Of a stretch of 64,000 nt of DNA, positions 50,061 through 58,341 are shown piece by piece. This DNA is from UBA6109 sp035366835 (GTDB lineage Bacteria > Desulfobacterota > Syntrophia > Syntrophales > UBA6109). Location of the stretch: contig DAOSIS010000015.1 of assembly GCA_035366835.1 (NCBI GenBank), positions 25,117-89,116 on the forward strand. Reading direction: 5' to 3'. Made by a program: the position numbers and the translations under genes. How positions within the stretch are numbered: position 1 is the first letter of the stretch; each line of letters begins with the position of its first letter. The notes below the pieces were generated by a model, which was not told the origin of the DNA, searched no databases, and was given only the letters and a program-made list of their open reading frames with translations.

Positions 50061-50248
50061 CAGCGGTAAGTCCTCCATTTCCTCTCTGTGCAATGTCTCA
50101 CGTCATGCACGTTTCTTCCCCTCCCATCCGACGCCTGCTTCCGAATCAGATGTACAGGAGGACGCCTCGCAGAGTGAAGGCCCGGCCGATGGTGTGGCGG
50201 GTACATCATCGGCAGCCTGGGGAGAGGCAGGCGAGTGTCGGAATGGGC

Positions 50249-51088
50249 TCAGAAGAAGGCGAAATAAAGCGCACGGGCGGACGCCCAGGCGAGCACGGCG
50301 GCGTTCACGACCACGGCCGCCGAAGAGAGGATCCTGTGGAGGGCTGTTTCGGACCGTTTCTCCTCGTATCCGGCGAGGAGTCCGATCAGAATGCCCGCTG
50401 CGATGCCGCCGCCGTGGGCCCAGTTGTTGATGCCCGGGAAGACGAGCCCGAAAAGGGCGAGACCGACGATCCATCCCATCGCCTGACGGTAGACCGCCTG
50501 GCCGTAGAATCCTCCGCGGCTCTTGCCGTAGTACAGAATCGCGCCGATGAGGCCGCAAACGGAGGCGGAGGCGCCGATCGTAAAGGGTATCCCCGCCGGC
50601 AGCGACACGGCGAACCCGGCCACGCCGCTCAGGAGATAGATCAAGAGGAACCGGGCCGTCCCGTATTCCTGCCGGACGAAGGGGCCCAGCTGGTGGAGGG
50701 CCATCATGTTGAAGACGATGTGGAGGATTCCCCCGTGGAGAAAGGACGCCGTCAGCAGCGTCCACCATCGCCCGTACCCTTCGACGGGGATCGTGCCCGT
50801 CGCCCCGAGGACGAAGAGGCTGTTCGTCGTCGGCGAGAGGAACGTGAGGGGATTCATGGAGAAGCCGGCGCCCATCGGATTGAGGAGCAGTGAAAGGAGA
50901 TAGCAGGCGGCGTTCACGCCGATGAGAATCCGCACGGGATCCAGATCGGTGTACCGGCCGGCGAGCAGCAGGCGCCGGAATCCCGAAGAGGGATTCTTCA
51001 TGCCGCAATAAGGGCAGACCGGTTCGCCGGCGCTCAGGAGCCTGCGGCAGTTGGGGCACAAGAAGGAGGTTCGCCGGCGGTCGTTCAT
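50249..51088 (-). CDS. Rhomboid family intramembrane serine protease with zinc ribbon
   Basis: This 279-residue protein has an N-terminal zinc ribbon (CPNC and CPYC, about 11-28) followed by six or seven hydrophobic helices. Rhomboid motifs are HGGILHIVFNM, the catalytic Ser in IGASASVCGL (GxS), and the catalytic His in WAHGGGIAAG. It should cleave membrane proteins within the bilayer; the substrate is unknown. It lies 9 bases after the TraB-family gene in the same orientation. Confidence 0.9.
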   Translation of the reverse strand: MNDRRRTSFLCPNCRRLLSAGEPVCPYCGMKNPSSGFRRLLLAGRYTDLDPVRILIGVNAACYLLSLLLNPMGAGFSMNPLTFLSPTTNSLFVLGATGTIPVEGYGRWWTLLTASFLHGGILHIVFNMMALHQLGPFVRQEYGTARFLLIYLLSGVAGFAVSLPAGIPFTIGASASVCGLIGAILYYGKSRGGFYGQAVYRQAMGWIVGLALFGLVFPGINNWAHGGGIAAGILIGLLAGYEEKRSETALHRILSSAAVVVNAAVLAWASARALYFAFF

Positions 51089-51097
51089 CGTCGCTCC

Positions 51098-52255
51098 TCA
51101 GAAGAACCGCATCATCACAGGTATCGCGACGAAGGTGCCGACGGACGTGGTCAGGTTCACGACGGCCACGAGGAGCAGGATGCGGGTGATCTTGTTGCGG
51201 ACGAAACCGTAGAGCGTCGTGATATCGTCGGCCAGCGCCAGGAAATCCTTGACCTGCGGCTTGCGCAGGCTGGCCTCGGTCAGGCCGGCCACCCATCCGG
51301 CGGCGATCAGGGGATGGAGCGTGGTGATCGGAGCCGCCGCCGCGGAGGCGACGATCGTCAGCGGATGGGCCAGGAGCATGGCGGCGCCGAGCGCGGCGCA
51401 CGCCGAGGTGATGATCGTCCACCACTTGATCATGTTGAGGCTCGCCTGGGACCCCGAGTAGAAGAAGCCGGCGGCGAACAGGATGATGATGCCCAGGGAA
51501 AAGCCCCAGCCGAAGAACCGGGACCAGAGGCCGGGCGGCGGGACGGTATTGAGGGCGTCGATATCGATCTCCCTTCCGAAGTTCCGGACAATGCCGGGCA
51601 CGTGTCCCGCGCCGACGACGGCGACGATCTTTTCGCCGGGGGCGGCTCCGATCTCATGGGCAAGATAGAGGTCCCGCTCGTCGATGAGCGTCGTCTTGAG
51701 GCTGGGCATCTTCTCCCCCACCGCCTGCAGGGCGATCTCCAGGACGTCGCTTTGCTTGAGTTTTTCGATTTCCTCTTCGGTGACTTCCTCCCCGATGAAG
51801 GGCGAGGCGAGCATCTCCGTCAGCAGTTTCGTCTTCGTCCAGAAACCCATCTTGCGCCAGGTGCGCAGCATGGTCACCCGGATGCCGCGGTCGGCGAGAA
51901 CCATGCGGGCGCCGATCTCCTCCGCCTTCGCGAGGGCCCGCATCATCTCTTCACCGGGACGGATGTTGAATTTTTTCGCCAGCCGTTTCTGGAAGGAGGA
52001 CATCAGCAGTTGGGACAGGAGGAGGGAGGTCCGCTTCTGCCGGATCACCTTCACGATATCCATCTCCCGCCAGCTGTCCTGCTGGCGCAGGGCCTCATAG
52101 CGGTCCCTGCAGAGCTCCACACAAACGGTGTCCGGCCTCTCCTCGTCGATGGTCCTTTCCACCAGCGCCACGCTTTCCCGCGAAATATGGGCGGTTCCGA
52201 CCAGGACGATCCGTTTGCCGCCGGTCTCGATCCGTTGTATATTCTGCTCGCTCAG
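51098..52255 (-). CDS. TraB/GumN family protein with apparent CTG start
   Basis: The reading frame from CTG 52255 gives 385 residues, beginning SEQNIQRIETGGKRIVLVGT and then AHISRESVALVERTIDEE. The GTAHIS motif is conserved in TraB/PrgY proteins and would be lost with the next start at GTG 52171. A strong GGAGGAGAGGG sits just before the CTG, and no ATG, GTG or TTG exists in frame between the preceding stop and this point. Other blocks are PDTVCVELCRDRYEAL, RMVLADRGIRVT and VVGAGHVPGI. The C-terminal third has four hydrophobic helices. The biochemical role is unknown; PrgY limits pheromone signalling. Confidence 0.78.
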   Translation of the reverse strand: MSEQNIQRIETGGKRIVLVGTAHISRESVALVERTIDEERPDTVCVELCRDRYEALRQQDSWREMDIVKVIRQKRTSLLLSQLLMSSFQKRLAKKFNIRPGEEMMRALAKAEEIGARMVLADRGIRVTMLRTWRKMGFWTKTKLLTEMLASPFIGEEVTEEEIEKLKQSDVLEIALQAVGEKMPSLKTTLIDERDLYLAHEIGAAPGEKIVAVVGAGHVPGIVRNFGREIDIDALNTVPPPGLWSRFFGWGFSLGIIILFAAGFFYSGSQASLNMIKWWTIITSACAALGAAMLLAHPLTIVASAAAAPITTLHPLIAAGWVAGLTEASLRKPQVKDFLALADDITTLYGFVRNKITRILLLVAVVNLTTSVGTFVAIPVMMRFF

Positions 52256-52361
52256 GGTTCCCTCTCCTCCGGAATGTCTCCGGACGCTGGGGTCGTCATT
52301 ATCAACAAACCGGAGTGTTGTAAAGCGAAAGGAAAAAGGTTTGCGTCAACGGCAGGGCGGC

Positions 52362-53561
52362 ATGAAGCGGGGCGATATCGTCGAAGTCTCGATCGGCGCA
52401 TCGGCCTTCGGAGGCGAGGGCGTGGGGCGCATCGCCGGGCAGGTCGTCTTTGTCCCCTTCACGGTCCCGGGCGACCGGGCCGAAGTGAAGATTCTCGAAG
52501 CGAAGAAGGCCTTTGCCCGGGGCAGGGCGCTTCGCATCCTGCAGCCCTCCGCCGGTCGGATCGAACCGCGCTGCTCCGTGTACGGACGGTGCGGCGGATG
52601 CTGCTACCAGCAGTTGCCCTACGAGCGCCAGACCTCCCTCAAGGAGGCCCAGGTAACGGAAGCCTTTCGAAGAATCGGCGGAGTCGACGCGCCGCCGGTG
52701 AGGCCCATCCTGGCATCGCCGCTGCAGTTCCGCTACCGGGATCGGGCGGAGTTCCACTTCCGGACGGAAGGGGACGGACGTCTTCGCGCGGGCTTCATGC
52801 AGTGGCGCGACCGCCGGATCGTGGAAATCGAAGGCTGCGAAATCGTTCACCGCTCGATCGAAGAGAAGTTCCGCGCCTTCCGGGACGAACTGCGCGGCCG
52901 CCGGGATTCGCCCCTGAACCGGAAGGTCCTGTTCTGGTCGGACGGCGGGGAGCCTCTGTCCGGCGTCGGGAAGGGGAGGGCCGAAGAAGGATGCGTCCTG
53001 CGCGGCGTCAAGGAGCATTCCTTTCTCGTGCCGGCGGGAGGATTCTTCCAGGCGAACGGTTCCCTCGCCGGTGCGCTCGTCGATGCCGTCGTCGAGGCAT
53101 GCGGGCTTCGCGGCAACGAGGTCGTGCTCGACGCCTACAGCGGCTCCGGCCTCTTCGCGCTCTTCCTCGCCGCCCGGGCCGGGCGGGTCGTCGGTGTCGA
53201 GCGGGACCCGGACGCCGTCCGCTGCGCCCGACGGAATGCGGAGCGGCTCGGCGTTCGCAACGCCGACTTTTCCTGCGGCGACGCGGCCGCCGCGTTGAGG
53301 GGGGAGGCACCGCTTGTACGGCCGGACGTCGATGTCGTCGTTCTCGACCCGCCCCGGATCGGGATGGGCCCCGGTACCGCCGAGGGTTTGGCCCGGCTGC
53401 GACCGAAGAGAATCGTCTACGTCTCCTGCGACCCCGCCACGCAGGCCCGGGACATCCGGTGCCTGACCGGCATGGGGTTCGCCCTGCGCAGCCTTCAGCC
53501 CCTGGACATGTTTCCGCAGACGTCGCACGTGGAAATTGTCGGTCTCCTGGAGGCCTCCTGA
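52362..53561 (+). CDS. TrmA/RlmD-type RNA (uracil-5-)-methyltransferase
   Basis: This 399-residue protein has an N-terminal TRAM domain (about 1-60, SIGASAFGGEGVGR), a [4Fe-4S]-type cysteine cluster (CSVYGRCGGCCYQQLPYERQ, about 66-86), a SAM-binding Rossmann domain (VLDAYSGSGLFALFLA), the DPPR motif and catalytic Cys in VYVSCDPAT. The motif set is that of RlmD/RumA-like enzymes that make 5-methyluridine in 23S rRNA; the target base cannot be assigned. I place the start at ATG 52362; the upstream frame is shadow. Confidence 0.9.
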   Translation: MKRGDIVEVSIGASAFGGEGVGRIAGQVVFVPFTVPGDRAEVKILEAKKAFARGRALRILQPSAGRIEPRCSVYGRCGGCCYQQLPYERQTSLKEAQVTEAFRRIGGVDAPPVRPILASPLQFRYRDRAEFHFRTEGDGRLRAGFMQWRDRRIVEIEGCEIVHRSIEEKFRAFRDELRGRRDSPLNRKVLFWSDGGEPLSGVGKGRAEEGCVLRGVKEHSFLVPAGGFFQANGSLAGALVDAVVEACGLRGNEVVLDAYSGSGLFALFLAARAGRVVGVERDPDAVRCARRNAERLGVRNADFSCGDAAAALRGEAPLVRPDVDVVVLDPPRIGMGPGTAEGLARLRPKRIVYVSCDPATQARDIRCLTGMGFALRSLQPLDMFPQTSHVEIVGLLEAS

Positions 53562-53573
53562 AGGGAACTCCCG

Positions 53574-54314
53574 CTACAGTTCCAGAACCGCGTCATCCAT
53601 GGCGGCGAAGGCAGACGGAAAGGTCCTTCGGGCGACAGCCTCCGCCTCCCTGCGGTCCGCGGGCGAGGCGTACTCGACTGCATCGAAGTGGACAAGGGCA
53701 AGCCTTTTCGCGCCCGCATCGACGGCGATCCGCGCGGCCGTTTCCGGGTTCAGGTGCGGCCAGGCTTCGTTGCTTCTCCCTTCCCGGTAAGCGCACTCCG
53801 CGATCAGCAGGTCCGCCCCGGCGGCCAGACGGATGGCGTTTTCGCAGTAGCCCGTGTCCGGGCAGTAGGCGATGGTATGCCCGGCGAAACGGAAGCGGTA
53901 GCCGAGAGTCAGGGACGCATGGAGGAGGGGTCTCGCCTCCACCGGAAAGGGGAGGGAGGCGCCCTCGTCGGGCAATTCGCATACGGCCGTGGGGTAGGGC
54001 AGGCCGTTGAGGGGGACGGTGAAGGGCTGGTTCATGATCGTGTCCAGGACGGTCCTGGTTCCCGCGGGTCCGCAGACCGTCAGTTTTCCGAGACGGAGCT
54101 TGCAGAGCGTGTGCAGTCCGACGATGTGGTCCAGGTGAAAATGGCTCAGAAAGAGAAAGGTGCCCCGTCCCGGCGCGGTGTAGCGGTCCAGCTTGGCGAT
54201 CCCGTAGCCGGCATCCAGGACGACGTCGAAATCGTCGGCGCGGATCACGATGGAAATGGTGTTGCCGGTGACGGAGTCATACCACCCGTTTGTTCCCAGA
54301 AAAACCGCGTCCAT
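53574..54314 (-). CDS. RNase Z-like metallo-beta-lactamase hydrolase
   Basis: This 246-residue protein has VVLDAGYGIAKL, the zinc motif HFHLDH, VCGPAGTR, CPDTGYCENAIR and LALVHFDAVEY. It is an MBL of the RNase Z/phosphonate-hydrolase class with unknown substrate. ATG 54314 (GGGAGG nine bases upstream) is preferred over TTG 54323. It converges with the methyltransferase and is coupled to the small gene upstream. Confidence 0.83.
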   Translation of the reverse strand: MDAVFLGTNGWYDSVTGNTISIVIRADDFDVVLDAGYGIAKLDRYTAPGRGTFLFLSHFHLDHIVGLHTLCKLRLGKLTVCGPAGTRTVLDTIMNQPFTVPLNGLPYPTAVCELPDEGASLPFPVEARPLLHASLTLGYRFRFAGHTIAYCPDTGYCENAIRLAAGADLLIAECAYREGRSNEAWPHLNPETAARIAVDAGAKRLALVHFDAVEYASPADRREAEAVARRTFPSAFAAMDDAVLEL

Positions 54315-54319
54315 CCCGT

Positions 54320-54619
54320 TCAACCTCCCGTGATGAGCCTTTTCGCCCGGGCGAAAACCTCCGCCCGGAACTGGGGATAGCCGGGGATGACCCGGTTGAG
54401 GAACTTCGTGGTGTACTGGCTGTCGTAGGCGAGCAGATGCTCGTAGTCCCGCTTCTTGCCGCGGAACTCCATCTGCTTCAGGACCTCTTCCTGGTAGATC
54501 TCCTCCAGCTTCCCCGCGTACTGATCGACAAGACGGCGCCTCGTGTCGTCGTCGAGGGGCTGCAGCTTTCCCTCCCGTTCCATTTCATCCAGCCACTCTC
54601 CCGCGGCCTGCTTGAACAT
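54320..54619 (-). CDS. Small protein of unknown function
   Basis: This 99-residue soluble, helix-rich protein starts FKQAAGEWLDEMEREGKLQP, then RRRLVDQYAGKLEEIYQEEV and YDSQYTTKFLNRVIPGYPQF. I do not recognise the family. It has no signal peptide and no cysteine. AAGGAGG sits before ATG 54619. Its stop lies next to the MBL gene, so the two are probably co-transcribed. Confidence 0.7.
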   Translation of the reverse strand: MFKQAAGEWLDEMEREGKLQPLDDDTRRRLVDQYAGKLEEIYQEEVLKQMEFRGKKRDYEHLLAYDSQYTTKFLNRVIPGYPQFRAEVFARAKRLITGG

Positions 54620-54760
54620 GATTGGCTCCTCCTTCCCGCGGATGACCTGCAAGAAATGCCCCTACCCCTACCACATTCGCTTCCGGGCGACAATCGGATT
54701 GCAGCGGCGCGCTCAAGTTTCGGGGCCGTTCGTCCGATCCTCATGAAGGAGGCTCTGGAA

Positions 54761-55213
54761 GTGTATCGCATCCTGCTGGCTGTCACGCTTCTCGTCGTGT
54801 CGGGTCCTGCCCGGGCCGGGGAGTCTCAGTATGCAACAGCCAATGAACTGTTGAGCGGATTGAAGACGGGCACGACGTGGGTGGCGTCATACCGGTACAG
54901 GGAGTTTGACTGTTCCGTTCAGTCGACGACCCTGTGGCATCTTCTCAAGGAGAAGGGAATACGCGCGAAAATCCTGTACGCCGTATCCTTCGACGAAAGG
55001 GACAGGCTGCGGAGAGACCATGCATTCCTCATCGCGGAGCTGGACGGGAGGACGCACAGCATCGAGGCCACCTTGCTGGAAATACGGGACACCCGCTTCC
55101 TCTCCCACGGGTACTACGTGATCGGTCTGTACGACTCCCCGGAAGAGGCGAGCCGTGAATGGCCGGGGGATTTTCTGCGATGGGACCTCTCAAGACTTCA
55201 AAAGGGAAAGTGA
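54761..55213 (+). CDS. Exported protein of unknown function, possible cysteine-hydrolase fold
   Basis: This 150-residue protein has a signal peptide (YRILLAVTLLVVSGPARAGE). GTG 54761 is chosen because AAGGAGG lies eight bases ahead; ATG 54743 is an in-frame alternative. The mature part has YREFDCSVQSTTLWHLLKEK, then RRDHAFLIAELDGRTHSIEA. A Cys, a His and an acidic residue in this order resemble the transglutaminase/NlpC-like triads, but the similarity is by eye only. It stands alone between divergent small genes. Confidence 0.6.
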   Translation: MYRILLAVTLLVVSGPARAGESQYATANELLSGLKTGTTWVASYRYREFDCSVQSTTLWHLLKEKGIRAKILYAVSFDERDRLRRDHAFLIAELDGRTHSIEATLLEIRDTRFLSHGYYVIGLYDSPEEASREWPGDFLRWDLSRLQKGK

Positions 55214-55368
55214 CGGCGATCCAACTGCCGCCCCGGGGCCGATCGGAAGGACGGCGGCGGCCGCATGCCTGTGCGGCGGGGGCCGATGATGGGTTTCGGC
55301 GTCGGCCGGCGATGCCGGCTCCGGGCCGCCCTTGAGCGTTGTTCGATCTGCAGACGGAGGTGTCCGCA

Positions 55369-56046
55369 ATGCCCAAACTGATCGTGGCCGTCGACGGCAT
55401 GACCTATCAGGCGGCGTCCGAAGCGAAGGTGTTTTCAACGCTGTCGAAGGCGTGGGAACAGGGATTGATCTGGGGGGTCAAAGTCAGCGACATGCTCTAC
55501 GGAGGCGACTCCGCGAAGATCATCACGTCCCTGAAGGACGATTTCAAGCTCGGCGTCATGGCGGATGTGAAACTGCACGACATTCCCTCGACCATGGAGA
55601 ACAGCCTCGCGAAGCTGACCAACGCCGGGGCGAACATCGTGACGATCCACTGTTCCTCCAATTTCCGCCCGAAGAACGCCGAACTGCTGAAATACATCGC
55701 CGGTGTGACCGCCCTGACCTCGTTCACCGATCTCGAGATCAAGTGGATCTATGACAAGAGCACACAGGAGATCGTCAAGGCCTTTGCGGACATGGCCCTC
55801 ATGAACAGCTACGAATACATCATGTGTTCCGTGAAGGACCTGAATTACATCCGGGAGATCCCGCTGAAGAAGATCTGCACGGGCATCCGGCCCGCATGGT
55901 ACTCCGACCGGCACGACCAGGTGCGGATCGCCTCCGTCAAGGAGGCATCGCGGCTGGAAGCGGATTTCATCATCCTGGGCAGGCCGATCATGCAGTCCAG
56001 GAGCATCCTGGAGGCGATCGAGAAGGTCTGCCGCGAGATTTCCTGA
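55369..56046 (+). CDS. pyrF: Orotidine 5'-phosphate decarboxylase family protein
   Basis: This 225-residue TIM-barrel protein has the catalytic motif VMADVKLHDIPSTMENS (Asp-x-Lys-x-x-Asp), IVTIHCSSNF, KKICTGIRPAW, DQVRIASVKEA and DFIILGRPIMQS. The catalytic Lys and phosphate-binding Arg are in place. It should convert OMP to UMP. It is more divergent than most PyrF and could be a KGPDC-type decarboxylase, but the DxKxxDIP motif supports OMPDC. CGGAGG lies eight bases ahead of ATG 55369. Confidence 0.85.
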   Translation: MPKLIVAVDGMTYQAASEAKVFSTLSKAWEQGLIWGVKVSDMLYGGDSAKIITSLKDDFKLGVMADVKLHDIPSTMENSLAKLTNAGANIVTIHCSSNFRPKNAELLKYIAGVTALTSFTDLEIKWIYDKSTQEIVKAFADMALMNSYEYIMCSVKDLNYIREIPLKKICTGIRPAWYSDRHDQVRIASVKEASRLEADFIILGRPIMQSRSILEAIEKVCREIS

Positions 56047-56056
56047 CCGGTGCCGG

Positions 56057-57049
56057 TCAGCGCCGGCGGGGAAGGACCTCCGGGTTCACCGGATGAGGCG
56101 GGACCTTGCCGGTGAGGCCCGCGATCAGGTTCTCGGCCGCCATGACGGCCATGCGTGTCCGGGTGGCGTGGGTCGCGCTGCCGATGTGGGGTACGACGAG
56201 GCAGTTCTTCAGGGTCAGGAGCCTGTGGTCGGCGGGCAGGGGCTCCGGCTCCGTGACATCGAGCGCCGCACCGGCGATTCTCCCCTCTTGCAGCGCCTCG
56301 TACAAGGCATCCGGATCGACGACCGGACCCCGGGAGGCATTCACGAGGATGGCCGTCGGCTTCATGGCCCCGAGTGCGCGCCTGCCGATGAGATGGTGCG
56401 TCTGCGGCCCGAGGGGCACATGGAGGCTGACGAAATCGGCCCGGCCGAGCAGTTCGTCCAGAACCGTACAGCGGATCGCCCCGGCAGGAAGGGGCACGTC
56501 GGCCGGTGCGAAGGGATCGTAGTAGAGGATCTTCATGTCGAAGCCGGCCGCCCGCTTCGCCATGGCGCGGCCGATCTGTCCCATCCCCACAATCCCCAGG
56601 GATGCACCGTGGATGTCCCGCCCCAGCATGAGCATGGGCTGAAAGGTCGTCCAGAGACCGGCACGGACGAAGTCTGCGCCTTCCGGCAGGCGGCGCGCCG
56701 CCGCCATCAGCAGTGCAAAGGCGAGATCCGCCGTGGTTTCCGTGAGCACCCCCGGGGTGTTGCCGACCAGGATTCCCCGCTCCGTGGCGGCAGGGACATC
56801 GATGTTGTCGTAGCCCACGGCGAAATTGCTGACGACTTTCAGAGTCGGCCCCGCCGCGTCGAGGAGTTGCCCGTCGATCCGGTCCGTCAGAAGCGACAGC
56901 AGCCCGTCAACGCCCCGGACCTTTTCCATCAGGACGTTGGGGGGAGGCGGCGCGTCCTCCCGCCAGACTTCCGCGTCGCAGGCATCGAGGACCCTGTTCA
57001 GTCCCTCTTCGGGCAGGATCCTCGTTACGAACACCTTTGGCTTCTTCAT
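56057..57049 (-). CDS. D-2-hydroxyacid dehydrogenase (glyoxylate/hydroxypyruvate reductase type)
   Basis: This 330-residue protein has the NAD motif LGIVGMGQIGRAMAKRA, the catalytic Arg (NASRGPVVDPDAL), Glu (AALDVTEPEPLP) and His (VVPHIGSAT), and the N-terminal SNFAVGYDNIDV. It reduces 2-oxoacids such as glyoxylate or hydroxypyruvate; a phosphoglycerate dehydrogenase is less likely because no ACT domain follows. GGGAAAGGC precedes ATG 57049. It is adjacent to ketopantoate reductase on the same strand. Confidence 0.9.
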   Translation of the reverse strand: MKKPKVFVTRILPEEGLNRVLDACDAEVWREDAPPPPNVLMEKVRGVDGLLSLLTDRIDGQLLDAAGPTLKVVSNFAVGYDNIDVPAATERGILVGNTPGVLTETTADLAFALLMAAARRLPEGADFVRAGLWTTFQPMLMLGRDIHGASLGIVGMGQIGRAMAKRAAGFDMKILYYDPFAPADVPLPAGAIRCTVLDELLGRADFVSLHVPLGPQTHHLIGRRALGAMKPTAILVNASRGPVVDPDALYEALQEGRIAGAALDVTEPEPLPADHRLLTLKNCLVVPHIGSATHATRTRMAVMAAENLIAGLTGKVPPHPVNPEVLPRRR

Positions 57050-57080
57050 GCCTTTCCCTGCTTTTTCAAGTTCTTTGATG

Positions 57081-58016
57081 TCACGTCGCCGCCGCTGCGG
57101 CGCGCGCGGCCAGTTCCGCGTAGAGTTTTTCGTACAGGGGAACGGACAGCCCCCTTTCCTTGGCCGCCCTGACCACGTATCCGGCAAAGGTCTCCAGTTC
57201 CGTCCGCCGCCCGCGTTCGAAGTCCAGCTGCATTGACGAGCGTGACGAATAGGGAAGCTGGCGGGCCATTTCGACGGATTTTGCGACGAGGCTTTCCGGC
57301 AGGTCGACGCCGAGGGCGGTTGCAAGGGTGCGGATTTCCCGCATCATTCCTTCCACCGTCCGCCGCCACTCTTCATTTTCGACGACAGCACCGAAGGGCT
57401 GTCCGGTGAGCGACGTGACGCATGCGTAGGGTGCGACGAAGAGAAACTTGGACCAGACATCTCTTCGAATCGATTCGGACAGGCGCACGGCGATGCTCGC
57501 TTCCTGAATGAACCGTTCCACGTGACGGTAGGGATCGATCGGACCCGAAACAGGCCCGAAAAGGATGCGGCAGGAGCCGCCCACCTGGTGGATGACGCCG
57601 GGCCGTTCGATGTAGCTGCTGATGTAGACGCATCCCTCCAGGACGGTTCCCGCCCGGATCCGCGAGCGGATCCGGGCCCCGTTGTCCACGCCGTTGAGGA
57701 GCGGGATCAGGATCGTGTCATCGCCGATGTTGCCGGCAAGGGACGAGACGGCGTTCTCCAGGTCGTAGCCTTTTACGCACAGGAGGATCAGGTCGGCCCG
57801 ACCGAGCGTTTCCGGCCGGTCCGTGGCAGCGGTGGGCACGGCGATGAAATTTCCGTCCACCGTCTGCACCGAAAGACCCTCCGCGCGGATCTTCTCCAGG
57901 TGAGCGCCGCGGGCGACAAAGGAGACGGCGTGTCCGGGCGCCGCAGCGTATGTCCGTGCCAGTTTGCCGCCGAAATACCCTCCGACCCCTCCGATCCCGA
58001 CAATGATCGTTTTCAT
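57081..58016 (-). CDS. panE: 2-dehydropantoate 2-reductase
   Basis: This 311-residue protein has the Rossmann motif IIVGIGGVGGYFGGKLA, LILLCVKGYDLENAV, LLNGVDNGARI and the C-terminal helical ApbA domain with the catalytic Lys near RRDVWSKFLFVAPYACVTSL and RSSMQLDFERGRRTE. It reduces ketopantoate with NADPH in pantothenate synthesis; related enzymes act on other 2-oxoacids. It is 31 bases upstream of the hydroxyacid dehydrogenase gene, likely one transcript. Confidence 0.87.
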   Translation of the reverse strand: MKTIIVGIGGVGGYFGGKLARTYAAAPGHAVSFVARGAHLEKIRAEGLSVQTVDGNFIAVPTAATDRPETLGRADLILLCVKGYDLENAVSSLAGNIGDDTILIPLLNGVDNGARIRSRIRAGTVLEGCVYISSYIERPGVIHQVGGSCRILFGPVSGPIDPYRHVERFIQEASIAVRLSESIRRDVWSKFLFVAPYACVTSLTGQPFGAVVENEEWRRTVEGMMREIRTLATALGVDLPESLVAKSVEMARQLPYSSRSSMQLDFERGRRTELETFAGYVVRAAKERGLSVPLYEKLYAELAARAAAAAT

Positions 58017-58160
58017 AAGCCCTTCCTGTGAAGAGATTCTTTTCTTCCCCGGCTGCAGACAGGGGGAATTTCATCTTCGGTTACAGCCGGCGCCCGGAAA
58101 AGTCAAACGGTTTTGTGAAACTGCAGGGACGGCTGTCGCCGCCGGCGAAAAAAAAGGGGG

Positions 58161-58188
58161 TTGACTTTTCTTTCCACTGTGTTAAGAG
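58161..58188 (+). promoter_or_regulatory. Putative sigma70-type promoter of metK
   Basis: TTGACT (58161-58166) and TAAGAG (58183-58188) are 16 bases apart. Transcription would begin about where the riboswitch-like leader starts. The -10 match is modest. Confidence 0.45.
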
Positions 58189-58189
58189 C

Positions 58190-58260
58190 AGGCACGCGGT
58201 GATTTAAGGGTAAATTGCTCCGCGATATAAATGTGCTAAAGCGCCAGGGTCGAGAAAGCC
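58190..58260 (+). ncRNA. SAM-II-like riboswitch candidate in the metK leader
   Basis: CGCGG (58195-58199) pairs with CCGCG (58220-58224) around a 20-base loop holding GATTTA and TTGCT. Then ATATAAATGTGCTAAA follows. The order GATTT, TTGC, closing stem arm, TAAA, GCTAAA resembles the conserved core of the SAM-II/SAM-V pseudoknot. I could not find a fully convincing second pseudoknot helix, so the class is uncertain. Position before metK, with an adjoining terminator, fits feedback control by S-adenosylmethionine. Confidence 0.55.
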
Positions 58261-58262
58261 AG

Positions 58263-58288
58263 CCCGCGCAACAGCGCGGGTTTTTTTT
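58263..58288 (+). terminator. Strong Rho-independent terminator in the metK leader
   Basis: CCCGCGC (58263-58269), AACA and GCGCGGG (58274-58280) form a seven-base-pair GC stem followed by eight T residues. It lies between the riboswitch-like leader and the metK start at 58342, the position expected of a transcription attenuator. Confidence 0.82.
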
Positions 58289-58341
58289 GCTCCGGTCCCC
58301 GGCGAGGCGGAAGTGACAAAAGAATTCAAGGAGAATTGGAC

